From Actinacidiphila rubida (GTDB taxonomy: Bacteria > Actinomycetota > Actinomycetes > Streptomycetales > Streptomycetaceae): 64,000 nt of DNA. The notes beneath the pieces are model-generated. The model saw only the letters and a list, made by a program, of their open reading frames with translations, was not told the origin of the DNA and did no database searches. The position numbers and the translations under genes are program-made. Below, piece by piece: positions 42,301-50,263 of the stretch. The stretch spans positions 1 to 64,000 of the forward strand of contig NZ_FODD01000001.1 in the NCBI RefSeq assembly GCF_900110255.1, in the 5' to 3' direction. Within the stretch, counting starts at the first letter, position 1; each line of letters starts with the position of its first letter.

Positions 42301-44343
42301 CGGCGACCGCTCCCGCCGGACCGGGACGCGGCCGCGGCGCTGGTACGGGAGGCCGTCGCGGCGCTGCCCGGCGAGGGGTACGAGCGGGGCGTGCACGACC
42401 ACGACGCCGCCCTCGTCCTGGCGGAGTTGTCCCGGCTGGCCGCGGGGGCGGGGCTGCTCCGGTACCCGGCCGACGTGCGCGCCGCCGCCCAGGTGTTCTG
42501 GACCTGCGGCGCGCCCGCTCCGGCCCGCGCGGCCTGGACCACCCGCGCCCGCTCCCTCAGCCGCGCGGCCGCGGCCTTCGGCGGCGGTCCTGCGCTCGGC
42601 GAGCTGGCCGCGGAACTCGGCGATGCCGCAGGGGAGTTCCTGCGGGGCCTGCGGATCGGCCCGCTCGCCCCGGCGGTCGCCCGCGGCGCCGATCCGCACG
42701 CTGCCGCGCTGCTCGGGGAGTACCTGGTGGCCGAACTCGGCGACGAGCGGCCGGGGTTCGTGGAAGGCGCCGGCGGCAGGCGGCTGCGCGCCGCCCTCGT
42801 CGCGGCGCTCGGCGGGCCCGACGCAGTGCCGTACAAGGAGTTCACCGCCGACCTGGAGGCGCTGGGCGGTGACCCGGCGGCCCGCTGGCAGCTCGCCCAG
42901 GCCTGGCTGGCCGGGCTCGGCGGCGCGGACGGCGACGGCGGCGACAGCAGCGGCGACGGCGGCGACAGCGGCGCCGACCGGGCGGAGGCCGCCGCCGCCC
43001 TGGTGTGCGGCGAGAGCGCCGACCGCTACCCCGTGGACGCCCCCGTGCGCGCCCGCGTGGCGGGCCTGCTCGGCGCGCACCCGCGCACCGAGGGCCGCCG
43101 CCTGGACGTCCGCCTCGACGAACTCCTGTCCCGGGTGCGGCGGTTCCGGGACGAGGAGGTCCCCGCGTACGCGGCCTACCAGCGGCGCAGGACGGCCGTC
43201 CTGGACGCCGAGCGCCGTCGCCTGGACCTGGACGCCCACCGGCCGCGCCCGCTGACCGGGTTCGTCCGCAACCGGCTGCTGGACGAGGTGTACCTGCCGC
43301 TCGTCGGCGACAGCCTGGCCCGGCAGTTCGGCCCGTCGGGCGGCCTGCTGATGCTGATGTCCCCGCCCGGCTACGGCAAGACGTCGCTGGTCGCGTACGT
43401 GGCCGCCCGGCTGGGCCTGGCACTGGTCCAGGTGTCGGGCCCCGCGCTCGGCACCGGCACCACGTCCCTGGATCCGGCGGCCGCCCCGGACGCGGCCGCG
43501 CGCCGCGAGGTCGAGAAGATCGACCTGGCGCTGCGGCTCGGCTCCAACGTCCTGCTGTACGTCGACGACATCCAGCACACCTCGCCCGAACTGCTCCAGA
43601 AGTTCATCCCGTTGTGCGACGCGCAGCGCCGCGTCGAGGGCCCGGACGGGACGTACGACCTGCGCGGGCGGCGGTTCGCGGTGTGCATGGCCGGCAACCC
43701 GTACACCGCCTCCGGCACCGTCTTCCGGGTGCCGGACATGCTCGCCAACCGGGCCGACGTGTGGAACCTCGGCGATGTGCTGGCGGGCCGCGAGGACCTG
43801 TTCGCGCTCAGCTACGTGGAGAACGCGCTGACCGCCAACCCCGTGCTCGCGCCGCTGGCCGGGCGCGAACGGTCCGACCTGGAACTGCTGGTGCGGATGG
43901 CCGAGGGCGACCCGGCGGCCCGACCGGACGCCCTGCGGCACCCGTACCCGCCGTCCGACCGCGCCGAGATCACCGCGGTGCTGCGCCATCTGCTGCGGGC
44001 CCGCCGCACGCTGCTCGCCGTCAACGCCGCGTACATCGCCTCGGCCGGGCAGGCCGCGCACACCCGCACCGAGCCGCCGTTCCTGCTGCAGGGCTCGTAC
44101 CGCACCATGCGCGCCATCGCGGCGCGGATCCTGCCGGCCATGGACGAGCGCGAACTCGACGCCCTCGTCGGTGACCACTACCGGGCCGAGGCGCAGACCC
44201 TCGCGGCCGGCGCGGAGGCGTCGCTGCTCAAGCTCGCCGAGCTGCGCGGCGCCCTGAGCGCCGAACAGGCCGCCCGCTGGGCGCAGGTGAAGCGGGACGC
44301 ACGCGGGGAGGCGAGCCGGGACGCTGCTGGAGGCGTGCCCTGA
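39355..44343 (+). CDS. Giant AAA ATPase, DUF3686/DNA-repair-ATPase-like
   Basis: The 1662-residue protein has a disordered Gly/Ala start (1-47) and a large beta-rich region (about 50-500) that I relate to the DUF3686 family annotated as ATPases involved in DNA repair. An acidic Gly-rich linker (about 505-530) leads to a long Ala/Arg/Glu helical, probably coiled-coil region (about 535-885), then a small beta module near 895-945. The AAA domain is at the C-terminus (about 1310-1560), with Walker A PPGYGKTS (Lys1342), Walker B LLYVDDIQH (Asp1404, Asp1405) and a sensor-like MAGNPYT. A repair role is annotation lore only. Adjacency to flotillin suggests a membrane-associated remodelling machine. 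The GTG start at 39355 has GGGAGG seven bases upstream. Confidence 0.82.
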   Translation: MGAVRSEDAVAVADGGGEPGPEGAGAGGSRGPAGAAAASGAGPAGGGDAVVLAVRLAAAGRELRERAEALEACRQEVFGGGELRLEGAEAVPTARPALPADIAPVAGRVLFAANPAEVAGPGDVFQVLAAAGGAGPVPGLLDDPEFLRDFRELYRYYRDTRLLRLRVDEDRLLAVFRTGAEPPDVRVLSWKAARDGSYRYQGAAREVPPGGAAHGIVWAPVGRAHHVPGRHPHIALTADGGGRVTLDTTGGTLRIATGEPGGETVHEEPVADALQSLADAEAAYAVAGPLVLLRVRPYREDADRHYVVNTRTARVDRADALARSPLLLPDGQGVVFPGGYALADGGLRTFDLGPEVAAEELEFERLVRSPGGEDVLYVFHAAADWRRLLLPYRTLRQEAAAPLHVQGCALFEDGTLLTLRPADGGEPGRVHTVQRWRTPYLADTAAVPTGDGPLQRIGNADLVRAVADALALARGACEPAPTAAVHEALAAAADRLLDRHHWLTAPPAGAEDGTAGGEDGEDGAGGGAPARALAAPLLRVRDTARRMAAAHARVRELTARAAQAVAEAEARIAALGRRVRGEAAADAGEWVERLTELRRTQGRLASLREVGYVDGERLDALDAALTGHLALAAERAAACLAEEHAFDGYRRQAAESVEAAGAIATAADAGPIAARLAGQAAGLATVTETVAGLGLADATVRTRILDLASAVFAEVNRARALLEARQRELTAAESAAEFAAQSALLAQEVNGALAAAGTPEACDDQLGRLLVRVENLATRFTADPLRLAALDARREEIQQAFSGRRQALADERALRVRQLADSAARILEGVRRRAAALDSLDDVNACFAADPMAAEHRRIAAELRERGEAARAAELDAALAAAREDTGRALRDRLDLYEDGGAVLRLGRHRFPVNPQPFTLALVPHGDGLAFTVTGTDYLAPVTDPDFAGTRRFWDRPLPSESPGLYRAEYLAGCLLLDALAARRPLPPDRDAAAALVREAVAALPGEGYERGVHDHDAALVLAELSRLAAGAGLLRYPADVRAAAQVFWTCGAPAPARAAWTTRARSLSRAAAAFGGGPALGELAAELGDAAGEFLRGLRIGPLAPAVARGADPHAAALLGEYLVAELGDERPGFVEGAGGRRLRAALVAALGGPDAVPYKEFTADLEALGGDPAARWQLAQAWLAGLGGADGDGGDSSGDGGDSGADRAEAAAALVCGESADRYPVDAPVRARVAGLLGAHPRTEGRRLDVRLDELLSRVRRFRDEEVPAYAAYQRRRTAVLDAERRRLDLDAHRPRPLTGFVRNRLLDEVYLPLVGDSLARQFGPSGGLLMLMSPPGYGKTSLVAYVAARLGLALVQVSGPALGTGTTSLDPAAAPDAAARREVEKIDLALRLGSNVLLYVDDIQHTSPELLQKFIPLCDAQRRVEGPDGTYDLRGRRFAVCMAGNPYTASGTVFRVPDMLANRADVWNLGDVLAGREDLFALSYVENALTANPVLAPLAGRERSDLELLVRMAEGDPAARPDALRHPYPPSDRAEITAVLRHLLRARRTLLAVNAAYIASAGQAAHTRTEPPFLLQGSYRTMRAIAARILPAMDERELDALVGDHYRAEAQTLAAGAEASLLKLAELRGALSAEQAARWAQVKRDARGEASRDAAGGVP

Positions 44344-44455
44344 GGGGACAGTGCGGGCGGGAACGGCCCAGGTGGTGGAGGCCGTTGGTGGCGTGGCCCG
44401 CAGTCGCGGCAACGGCGCCGGGGAGAGCGGCCGTTGGCGGCTTGGGGAAGTCCGT

Positions 44456-45505
44456 TCAGCGCGGCTCGTGGGCGTGGGTGTCGGTGTCGCGGGTGTCGCG
44501 GGGGTCGCGGGACCCGGGGTCCCCCGGTCTCGCGAGCGGCAGGCTTCCGGCCAGCCGCCGGCCGAGCGGGGTGGCGGCGTGCACGACCGTGGCGCCGTGG
44601 CGGGTGCTGGCCACCAGGCCGCAGTCGCGCAGCACCGCGGCGTGCCGGCTGGCCGACGGCACCGACACCCCGAGGTGCTGCGCGAGTTCGGTGGTGGACA
44701 GCGGTGCGCGCAGCGCGTGCAGCGCCTCCGCCCTTGTGCGGCCCAGGAGTTCGGCCGCCCGGCCGGGTTCCGCCGCGGGCCGGGGCTCGTGCCGGGCCAC
44801 CGGATAGACCAGCACCGGCGGCAGTTCGGGGTCGATGAGGGTGACCGGCATGCCCCAGCAGAAGTACGCCGGGACGAGCGTCAGCCCGCGCCCCTCCAGA
44901 TGCAGGTCGCGGTCGTCCGGGTAGTCGGTCTCCAGCACCGGCGCGGACCAGCGCAGGGGCGGCGGCAGGCCGCGCAGCAGCGCCTCGACCCCGCCGTGCA
45001 GCAGGTCGTGGGCGCGCACCGCCTGGTCGCCGTGCACGGCGTCCTCGATCACGCGCTGCTGGGGGACGAGCACGCTGTCGCCGTACGCCCGCATGGCGTC
45101 GGCCACCGCGGCCAGCCGCCGGGGCCGCCCGCCGGCCAGCTCCCTGACCCAGGACGGCGGCCGCCGGTCGCGGAAGACCCCGGACAGGTCGGAGAGCAGC
45201 ACGTCGCGGGGCGTCGTCCGCACCGCGTCCAGGGCGGGCGGGAAGCCGGAGGTGTGGCGCGGGGTGAGGAAGTCGGGGAAGTCGCCGACCGGGCCGACCA
45301 GCGTGGTCAGCAGGCGCGTCGGGCGGCTGAGCCCGGGGGCGGTCAGCGAGGTGCGGGCGTCGCTGCGCCAGGCACGCAGGGACGGGGGCACCCGCGGGCT
45401 CTGCAGCACCGCCAGGCTCAGCACGAGCTCCCACAGCATGTCCGGGCCCCGCACGAGGGTGACCCGGGCCAGGTCGTCCGCGCTGAAGTGGATCCGCAAC
45501 GCCAC
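44456..45505 (-). CDS. ArsR-like winged-helix transcriptional regulator
   Basis: The 349-residue protein has an N-terminal region of about 240 residues (VALRIHFSADDLARVTLVRG) shared by a streptomycete-type regulator group. A C-terminal ArsR helix-turn-helix follows (about 285-335, LRAPLSTTELAQHLGVSVPSASRHAAVLRDCGLV). The tail is rich in Asp/Arg/Thr. The GTG start at 45505 was chosen because GGGAG lies six bases before it and the family begins there; a longer frame to 45622 is possible. Ligand and targets are unknown. Confidence 0.85.
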   Translation of the reverse strand: MALRIHFSADDLARVTLVRGPDMLWELVLSLAVLQSPRVPPSLRAWRSDARTSLTAPGLSRPTRLLTTLVGPVGDFPDFLTPRHTSGFPPALDAVRTTPRDVLLSDLSGVFRDRRPPSWVRELAGGRPRRLAAVADAMRAYGDSVLVPQQRVIEDAVHGDQAVRAHDLLHGGVEALLRGLPPPLRWSAPVLETDYPDDRDLHLEGRGLTLVPAYFCWGMPVTLIDPELPPVLVYPVARHEPRPAAEPGRAAELLGRTRAEALHALRAPLSTTELAQHLGVSVPSASRHAAVLRDCGLVASTRHGATVVHAATPLGRRLAGSLPLARPGDPGSRDPRDTRDTDTHAHEPR

Positions 45506-45648
45506 GTCGAACTCCCGCCGCACGCCCGCTGCCCCGGTGTTTTCGCTGCGGCTCAATGTAGTGGCCGCACGGGCGCGGCGGGCCCGATCCTGGGGGTCCG
45601 CCGATGTCCCGGCGGGAGGCACCGCACCAACGGGGGTGTGAAGGCGGC

Positions 45649-45686
45649 GGACCGGTCGGTACGCCGCCTTCGCCGACCGGCGGTCC
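45649..45686 (-). terminator. Hairpin downstream of the rodlin gene
   Basis: GGACC/GGTCC (45649-45653, 45682-45686) and GGTCGG/CCGACC (45654-45659, 45673-45678) form a stem with a 3-base bulge. It lies 45 bases past the rodlin stop. Confidence 0.55.
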
Positions 45687-45730
45687 GGCGCCGCGGAAGC
45701 GGCGGCGGCCCGGCCGTGCGCGAGGTGCGG

Positions 45731-46138
45731 TCAGCCGTTGCCGACGCCGTTGCCGGACAGCAGCGCGTCGTCGCTGAGGATGTGCGACAGCGGCTCGTCG
45801 CCCTCGATCTGGCTGGAGTTCTCCGCGCACTGCTGGTTCTCCGGCGAGGACAGCACGTTGACGTCCTGGGCGGTCACCGGGATCAGGCCGATCAGCGAGC
45901 CGACGTCGGCGTGGCCGGCCAGGGCGACGCACGGCTTGTTCAGCGAGCCCTGGATCAGGCCGATCTGCGGGCTCTCGGTGCCACCGGTCGTGGTGTTGCC
46001 CAGCGACTCGGTGGAGCCGTTGCCGTTGACCGTGGTCGTGCCGCGGCCGTCGGTCGGGGCGGCGAGGGCGGTTCCGGCGGTGCCGGTGACCATCGCCGCG
46101 GCGAGCCCGCAGACAGCCAGGACGGTACGGATGCGCAT
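45731..46138 (-). CDS. Rodlin, rodlet-layer surface protein
   Basis: The 135-residue secreted protein has a signal peptide ending in TALA near residue 27. A short Asn/Gly/Thr-rich segment follows, then the rodlin core SPQIGLIQGSLNKPCVAL and GLIPVTAQDVNVLSSPENQQC, closing with HILSDDALLSGNGVGNG. Rodlins, with chaplins, build the paired-rod coat of aerial hyphae and spores. Two conserved cysteines are visible (NKPC and NQQC). The start ATG at 46138 follows AGGAGC. Streptomyces often have two tandem rodlin genes; here there is only one and no chaplin gene is nearby. Confidence 0.92.
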   Translation of the reverse strand: MRIRTVLAVCGLAAAMVTGTAGTALAAPTDGRGTTTVNGNGSTESLGNTTTGGTESPQIGLIQGSLNKPCVALAGHADVGSLIGLIPVTAQDVNVLSSPENQQCAENSSQIEGDEPLSHILSDDALLSGNGVGNG

Positions 46139-46213
46139 GACGCTCCTATCGGTATGAATGTCGGAAAAGCAACATTCCGACCGTCGCATCCGCCGTGCCG
46201 GCCGCGGCCCATT

Positions 46214-46867
46214 TCACCTGAGTGGTGGCGCGCCGCCCGCTGTGCCGCCCGCTGTGCCGCCCGCCGGGGCCCCGGCCGGGTCCCGGCCGAGCGCCGGTCC
46301 CAGCAGGCGCGTGCCGCGCATCCGCTCCACCGCAGGGGCGGCCCGCCGGGCGGCCAGCGCCGCCGGCCACGCCACGGCGGCGCCCACGACCAGGGCGGCC
46401 AGCACGTCGTGCGGGTAGTGCACGCCGATCCACACCCGCGAGGCCGCCATCAGCACCGCGACGGGCACCGCCACCAGGCCGAGCCTGCGGTTGGCGACCA
46501 GCAGCGCCACCGCGCACGCGGTGGCGATGGCGGTGTGGTTGCTCGGGAAGGACCAGTCGCCGAGCCCCGGGCACGGCTCGACGGTGGCGACGTGGATCGT
46601 CTGGCACGGCCGCTGCTCGTCGAACAGCGACTTCACCGCGTCGTTGACCAGGAACACCAGCAGGACGACCAGGGGTGCGGCGAGCGCGGTCGCCATCCGG
46701 GCCGCGTCGCCGGGCCGGGCCCGCCACCACGCCAGCAGCATGAGCACGGCGAACAGGCCCAGCCCGTAGTCGCTGAAGAACCGGACGGCGTCGTCAAGGG
46801 GTACCGGGGTCTGCTGCGCCAGGTGGGTCACCCATCGGTAGAGGCCGGCGTCGAAGTGCGCGGTCAC
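46214..46867 (-). CDS. PAP2-family membrane phosphatase
   Basis: The 217-residue protein has six membrane segments and all three PAP2 motifs: KSLFDEQRP, PSNH and SRVWIGVHYPHD. It likely dephosphorylates undecaprenyl pyrophosphate or another lipid phosphate at the outer face of the membrane. Its GTG start overlaps the TGA of the upstream DedA gene (GTGA), so the two are translationally coupled and probably act in the same lipid-carrier pathway. Confidence 0.92.
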   Translation of the reverse strand: MTAHFDAGLYRWVTHLAQQTPVPLDDAVRFFSDYGLGLFAVLMLLAWWRARPGDAARMATALAAPLVVLLVFLVNDAVKSLFDEQRPCQTIHVATVEPCPGLGDWSFPSNHTAIATACAVALLVANRRLGLVAVPVAVLMAASRVWIGVHYPHDVLAALVVGAAVAWPAALAARRAAPAVERMRGTRLLGPALGRDPAGAPAGGTAGGTAGGAPPLR

Positions 46868-47631
46868 CTGCCCTCCGGGGGCCGGCGGTGCGCGCCGCCC
46901 GCGGCCGCGGCCGGGCCGGACGTCTCACCGGAAGCCTCGCCGGACGACTTACCGGCCGACCCGCCGGCCGACGGCGCGTGCGAGCCGGCCGCCGTGCGTC
47001 CGCGGCGTCCGCGCCGGACCTCCAGGACGAGGGGGATCAGCGAGAGGACGACGATCACCGCGATGATGGGCAGCAGGTAGGTGTCGACGTGCGGGATCGA
47101 CGAGCCGAGCGCGTAGCCGCCGAGGACCAGGCCGATCGACCAGACCAGGCCGCCGGCGACCTGCCACACCGTGAACGTGCGGGCGGGTACGCCCAGCGCG
47201 CCCGCCAGCGGGTTGAGCACCGTGCGGACCACCGGGATGAAGCGCGCCAGCACCACGGCCTTCGCGTGGCCGTAGCGCTCCAGCATCTCCGACGCCCGGG
47301 CCGCGCCCTCGTGCAGCTTCCTGTTCCTGGTTCTGGCCAGCAGCGCGGGTCCGCCGCGCCGCCCGATCACGTAGCCTGTCTGCGCGCCGAGCAGGGCGCC
47401 GGCCGCGGCGGCGATCAGCACCTGCCACAGCGACAGGTGCACCGAGTGGGACGATCCGGACACGCAGAGCAGTCCCGCGGTGAACAGCAGCGAGTCACCG
47501 GGCAGGAAGAAGCCGACGAGCAGACCGGTCTCGGCGAACATCACGACGGCGATGCCGAGGGCCCCGAAGGACGACAGCAGGGACGTGGCGTCCAGCACGT
47601 TCACGGCCTGGTTCAGCTCGGGCAGGGGCAT
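46864..47631 (-). CDS. DedA-family membrane protein
   Basis: The 255-residue DedA (SNARE-associated/VTT) protein has the signature FLPGDSLLFTAGLL, the R-containing loop FIPVVRTVLNPLAGALG and several membrane segments. A Gly/Ser-rich tail follows residue 215. DedA proteins include undecaprenyl-phosphate flippases, which fits coupling to the PAP2 phosphatase. A second DedA gene is at 57719. It is divergent from the blaI-like gene across a gap containing two BlaI-type boxes. Confidence 0.92.
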   Translation of the reverse strand: MPLPELNQAVNVLDATSLLSSFGALGIAVVMFAETGLLVGFFLPGDSLLFTAGLLCVSGSSHSVHLSLWQVLIAAAAGALLGAQTGYVIGRRGGPALLARTRNRKLHEGAARASEMLERYGHAKAVVLARFIPVVRTVLNPLAGALGVPARTFTVWQVAGGLVWSIGLVLGGYALGSSIPHVDTYLLPIIAVIVVLSLIPLVLEVRRGRRGRTAAGSHAPSAGGSAGKSSGEASGETSGPAAAAGGAHRRPPEGR

Positions 47632-47686
47632 GACGGTGGGGCCCTCCCATAATGGGTCCGGAGGCGCGTTGCCGCGCCTTAACCGT

Positions 47687-47721
47687 CTACAGTCGTGTAG
47701 TCGGTCTACCGAACTGTAGAC
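47687..47721. promoter_or_regulatory. Two BlaI-type operator boxes
   Basis: CTACA-N4-TGTAG (47687-47700) and GTCTAC-N6-GTAGAC (47704-47721) match the TACA/TGTA dyads bound by BlaI/MecI repressors. They lie 28-60 bases upstream of the blaI-like gene and about 60 bases from the divergent dedA start. Confidence 0.75.
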
Positions 47722-47748
47722 GAACGAGCGGGAAGGGGCGATCGAGCG

Positions 47749-48303
47749 ATGTCGGACGCCACCGCGGGACGCCGTCCGGCGGGCGAACTGGAGGCGAGCG
47801 TGCTCGCCGCCCTGTGGGCGGCCCGCGGGCGCGCCCTCACCCCGGCCGACGTGCAGCGCGAGCTGGGCACGTCCCTGGGCTCCTCACTGGCCCGCACCAC
47901 GGTCACCACGATCCTGGCCCGGCTCTTCGAGAAGGGCAGCGTCAGCCGCACCCGTTCGGGACGCGGTTACGCCTACCTGCCCGTCCAGGACTCGCCGGGC
48001 CTGGCCGCCCGGCGGATGCGCACCGAGCTCGACAAGTCCGCCGACGACGACCGCGGCACCGTACTGGCCCGGTTCGTCTCCGAGCTCGCCCCCGACGACG
48101 AGGCGCTGCTGCGTTCCCTGCTCGCGCATGCGGGCGAGTCCGTCGCGGCCGGCGGCACCATATCGGTGGAACCGGCGGAGTTGCTGGAACCGGCGGACAC
48201 CCCGGACCCGTCTGAGGGGGCGGAACTCCCGGGCGCGCGGACGCACCGCGCGGACCGGACGCACGACCGGACGCACCCGACGGACGGAGGTGCCGGCGGA
48301 TGA
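47749..48303 (+). CDS. BlaI/MecI/CopY-family repressor
   Basis: The 184-residue protein has the penicillinase-repressor winged helix (GELEASVLAALWAARGRALTPADVQRELG, then TTVTTILARLFEKGSVSRTRSGRGYAY). A dimerisation region and an unusually long Asp/Thr/His tail follow (DRTHDRTHPTDGG). It should bind the boxes upstream and repress its own operon. The downstream M56 metallopeptidase gene overlaps its stop by four bases, the usual arrangement of repressor and sensor protease. Confidence 0.92.
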   Translation: MSDATAGRRPAGELEASVLAALWAARGRALTPADVQRELGTSLGSSLARTTVTTILARLFEKGSVSRTRSGRGYAYLPVQDSPGLAARRMRTELDKSADDDRGTVLARFVSELAPDDEALLRSLLAHAGESVAAGGTISVEPAELLEPADTPDPSEGAELPGARTHRADRTHDRTHPTDGGAGG

Positions 48304-49223
48304 ACGTCGCCGTGTGGATCCCCCTGCTGCTGCCCCTGATCGCCGGGCCCGCCGCACGGCGGCTGGCCGACGCGCTGCCGCCGCGGGCCGCCGCGTTTCT
48401 GCTCGCCGGTTCCGCCGTCGTCCTCGCCGGCTGCAGCACCGCCGCCCTCGCGCTGCTGGCCGGCGCCGGCGCGCTGCAGCTGCCGCCGATCGCCGCGCTC
48501 GGCCACCTGCGGCTGCCGCTCGTCGGCGACGAGGTGACCGGACCCGCCGCCTGCCTGGCCGCCGCCGGGCTGACCGTGGTCTGCGCCGCCCTGGTGCGCA
48601 CCGCCCGCAGGCACGCCCTGCTCACCGCGCAGGCCCGCCGCACCGCCACCCGCGACGGCAGCGCCGCGGGCGACCTGACCGTCCTCCAGGACCCCGGCCC
48701 CGACGCGTACGCGCTGCCCGGCCGCCCCGGCCGGATCGTCGTCACCACCGGCATGCTCAGCGTCCTCGACTCGGACGAGCGGGAGGCGCTGCTCGCCCAC
48801 GAGCGCGCCCACCTGGCCGGCCGCCACCACCTGTTCCTCACCGCGATCGCGCTGTCCGCCGCCTGCCACCCCGGGCTGCGGATGCTGAGCGCGCCGCTGT
48901 CCTACGCGCTGGAGCGCTGGGCCGACGAGGCCGCCGCGGCCGCCGTCGGCGACCGCAGGCTCGCCGCCCGCGCGATCGGCCGCGCCGCCCTGGCCACCGG
49001 ACCGCGGCCCCGCGCCGCCGCCGCGCTGTCCGCGACCGCGGGCCCGGTGCCGCGCCGGGTCGCCGCGCTGCTCACCGCCGCGCCCGTCCCGCCGTGGCGG
49101 GCCCGCGCGCCGCGCGTCATCGCCGCCGTGCTGGCCGCGTGCCTCGCGCTGTCCGCGGCCTGCGCCCTGGAAGCCGCGGACGACCTGCACGGGTCGATCG
49201 AGGTCGCCCAGGGCGAGTCGTGA
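48300..49223 (+). CDS. M56-family membrane metallopeptidase (BlaR1-like, minimal)
   Basis: The 307-residue membrane protein has two N-terminal helices, a cytosolic zinc-protease domain with HERAH (His167-His171), and later helices. It lacks the extracellular penicillin-binding domain of BlaR1, so its signal must be sensed differently. Its likely substrate is the BlaI-type repressor encoded immediately upstream. Its ATG lies in the ATGA overlap with the upstream gene, and its stop overlaps the GTG of the DUF2786 gene. Confidence 0.9.
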   Translation: MNVAVWIPLLLPLIAGPAARRLADALPPRAAAFLLAGSAVVLAGCSTAALALLAGAGALQLPPIAALGHLRLPLVGDEVTGPAACLAAAGLTVVCAALVRTARRHALLTAQARRTATRDGSAAGDLTVLQDPGPDAYALPGRPGRIVVTTGMLSVLDSDEREALLAHERAHLAGRHHLFLTAIALSAACHPGLRMLSAPLSYALERWADEAAAAAVGDRRLAARAIGRAALATGPRPRAAAALSATAGPVPRRVAALLTAAPVPPWRARAPRVIAAVLAACLALSAACALEAADDLHGSIEVAQGES

Positions 49224-50263
49224 CCGGACCGACCGGGTTCGACACCGCGCTCGCCGCGGCGGTCGGCGGCGGCGGCCGCGAGCACGACGTCGACGCCGCC
49301 GCCTCCGTGCTGGCCGCCTCGGGCGCGGACGGGGACGCGGCGGCCGCGCGCGCCGCGGCACGCATCGTGCGGGAGAGCGCGGCGCGCGGCTGGACCGTGC
49401 CCGACCTGGTGCGGATGACCGGGCGCGAGCTCACCCCCCGCCACCAGCGGCTCGCCGAGGCGGTGCTGCCCGAGGGCCGCGGCCCGGCCGCCTTCGCCGC
49501 AGCCGAGCGCCTCGACCGCTTCTCGGCCGCCGCCGCGTTCGTCGAGGTCCTGTGCCTGTGCGCCCGGCTGCCGCGGCTGCCCGACCTGCCGCGCGCGCAG
49601 GCCGTCGCCGCGGCCGGTGACCGGCCCGCGTCCAAGATGCTCGGCCGCATCAGGGCGCTGCTGGCCAAGGCCGAGTCCACCGGGTTCCCCGAGGAGGCCG
49701 AGGCGCTGTCCGCCAAGGCCCAGCAGCTGATGGCCGCGCACAGCATCGACGAGGCGCTGCTCGGCGACGCCGGCGGCACCGGCGGGTACGGCCCCGGCGC
49801 CCGCCGGATCGGCGTGGACCGGCCGTACGAGGGCGCGAAGGCGCTGCTGCTGGACGCGGTGGCCGCGGCGAACCGCTGCGAGGCGGTGTGGGCGAGCGAG
49901 TTCGGGTTCTCCACGGTCGTGGGGCATGCCGCGGACCTCGACGCGGTCGAGCTGCTGTACACCTCGCTGCTGGTCCAGGCGGACCGGGCGCTCCACCGGG
50001 GCAGGTCCAGGTCGCGCGACTACCGCGAGAGCTTCCTCATCGCGTACGCCGCGGAGATCCGGGAACGGCTCGCCGCCGCGGCCGCCACCGAGGTCGCGGC
50101 CCGCCCCGACGAGGCGCTGCTGCCCGCGCTGGCCGCCCGCGACCTGGCCGTCCGCCGCACCCGCGAGCGCCTCTTCCCCACGACCTCCACGACGCGTCTC
50201 AAGGGCCGCGACTCCGAAGGCTGGCAAGCCGGCCGCACCACAGCCCGCACCGCCGACCTCTGA
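49220..50263 (+). CDS. DUF2786 domain protein
   Basis: The 347-residue soluble protein has a DUF2786 motif at about 140-178 (LGRIRALLAKAESTGFPEE followed by AEALSAKAQQLMAAHSID). A following domain contains VWASEFGFSTVVGHAADLDAVELLYTSLL. DUF2786 proteins resemble phage-derived or SprT-associated proteins of unknown function. Here it is translationally coupled (GTGA) to the BlaI/M56 operon, suggesting it is the regulated output. An alternative is that the coupling is incidental. Confidence 0.85.
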   Translation: MTGPTGFDTALAAAVGGGGREHDVDAAASVLAASGADGDAAAARAAARIVRESAARGWTVPDLVRMTGRELTPRHQRLAEAVLPEGRGPAAFAAAERLDRFSAAAAFVEVLCLCARLPRLPDLPRAQAVAAAGDRPASKMLGRIRALLAKAESTGFPEEAEALSAKAQQLMAAHSIDEALLGDAGGTGGYGPGARRIGVDRPYEGAKALLLDAVAAANRCEAVWASEFGFSTVVGHAADLDAVELLYTSLLVQADRALHRGRSRSRDYRESFLIAYAAEIRERLAAAAATEVAARPDEALLPALAARDLAVRRTRERLFPTTSTTRLKGRDSEGWQAGRTTARTADL

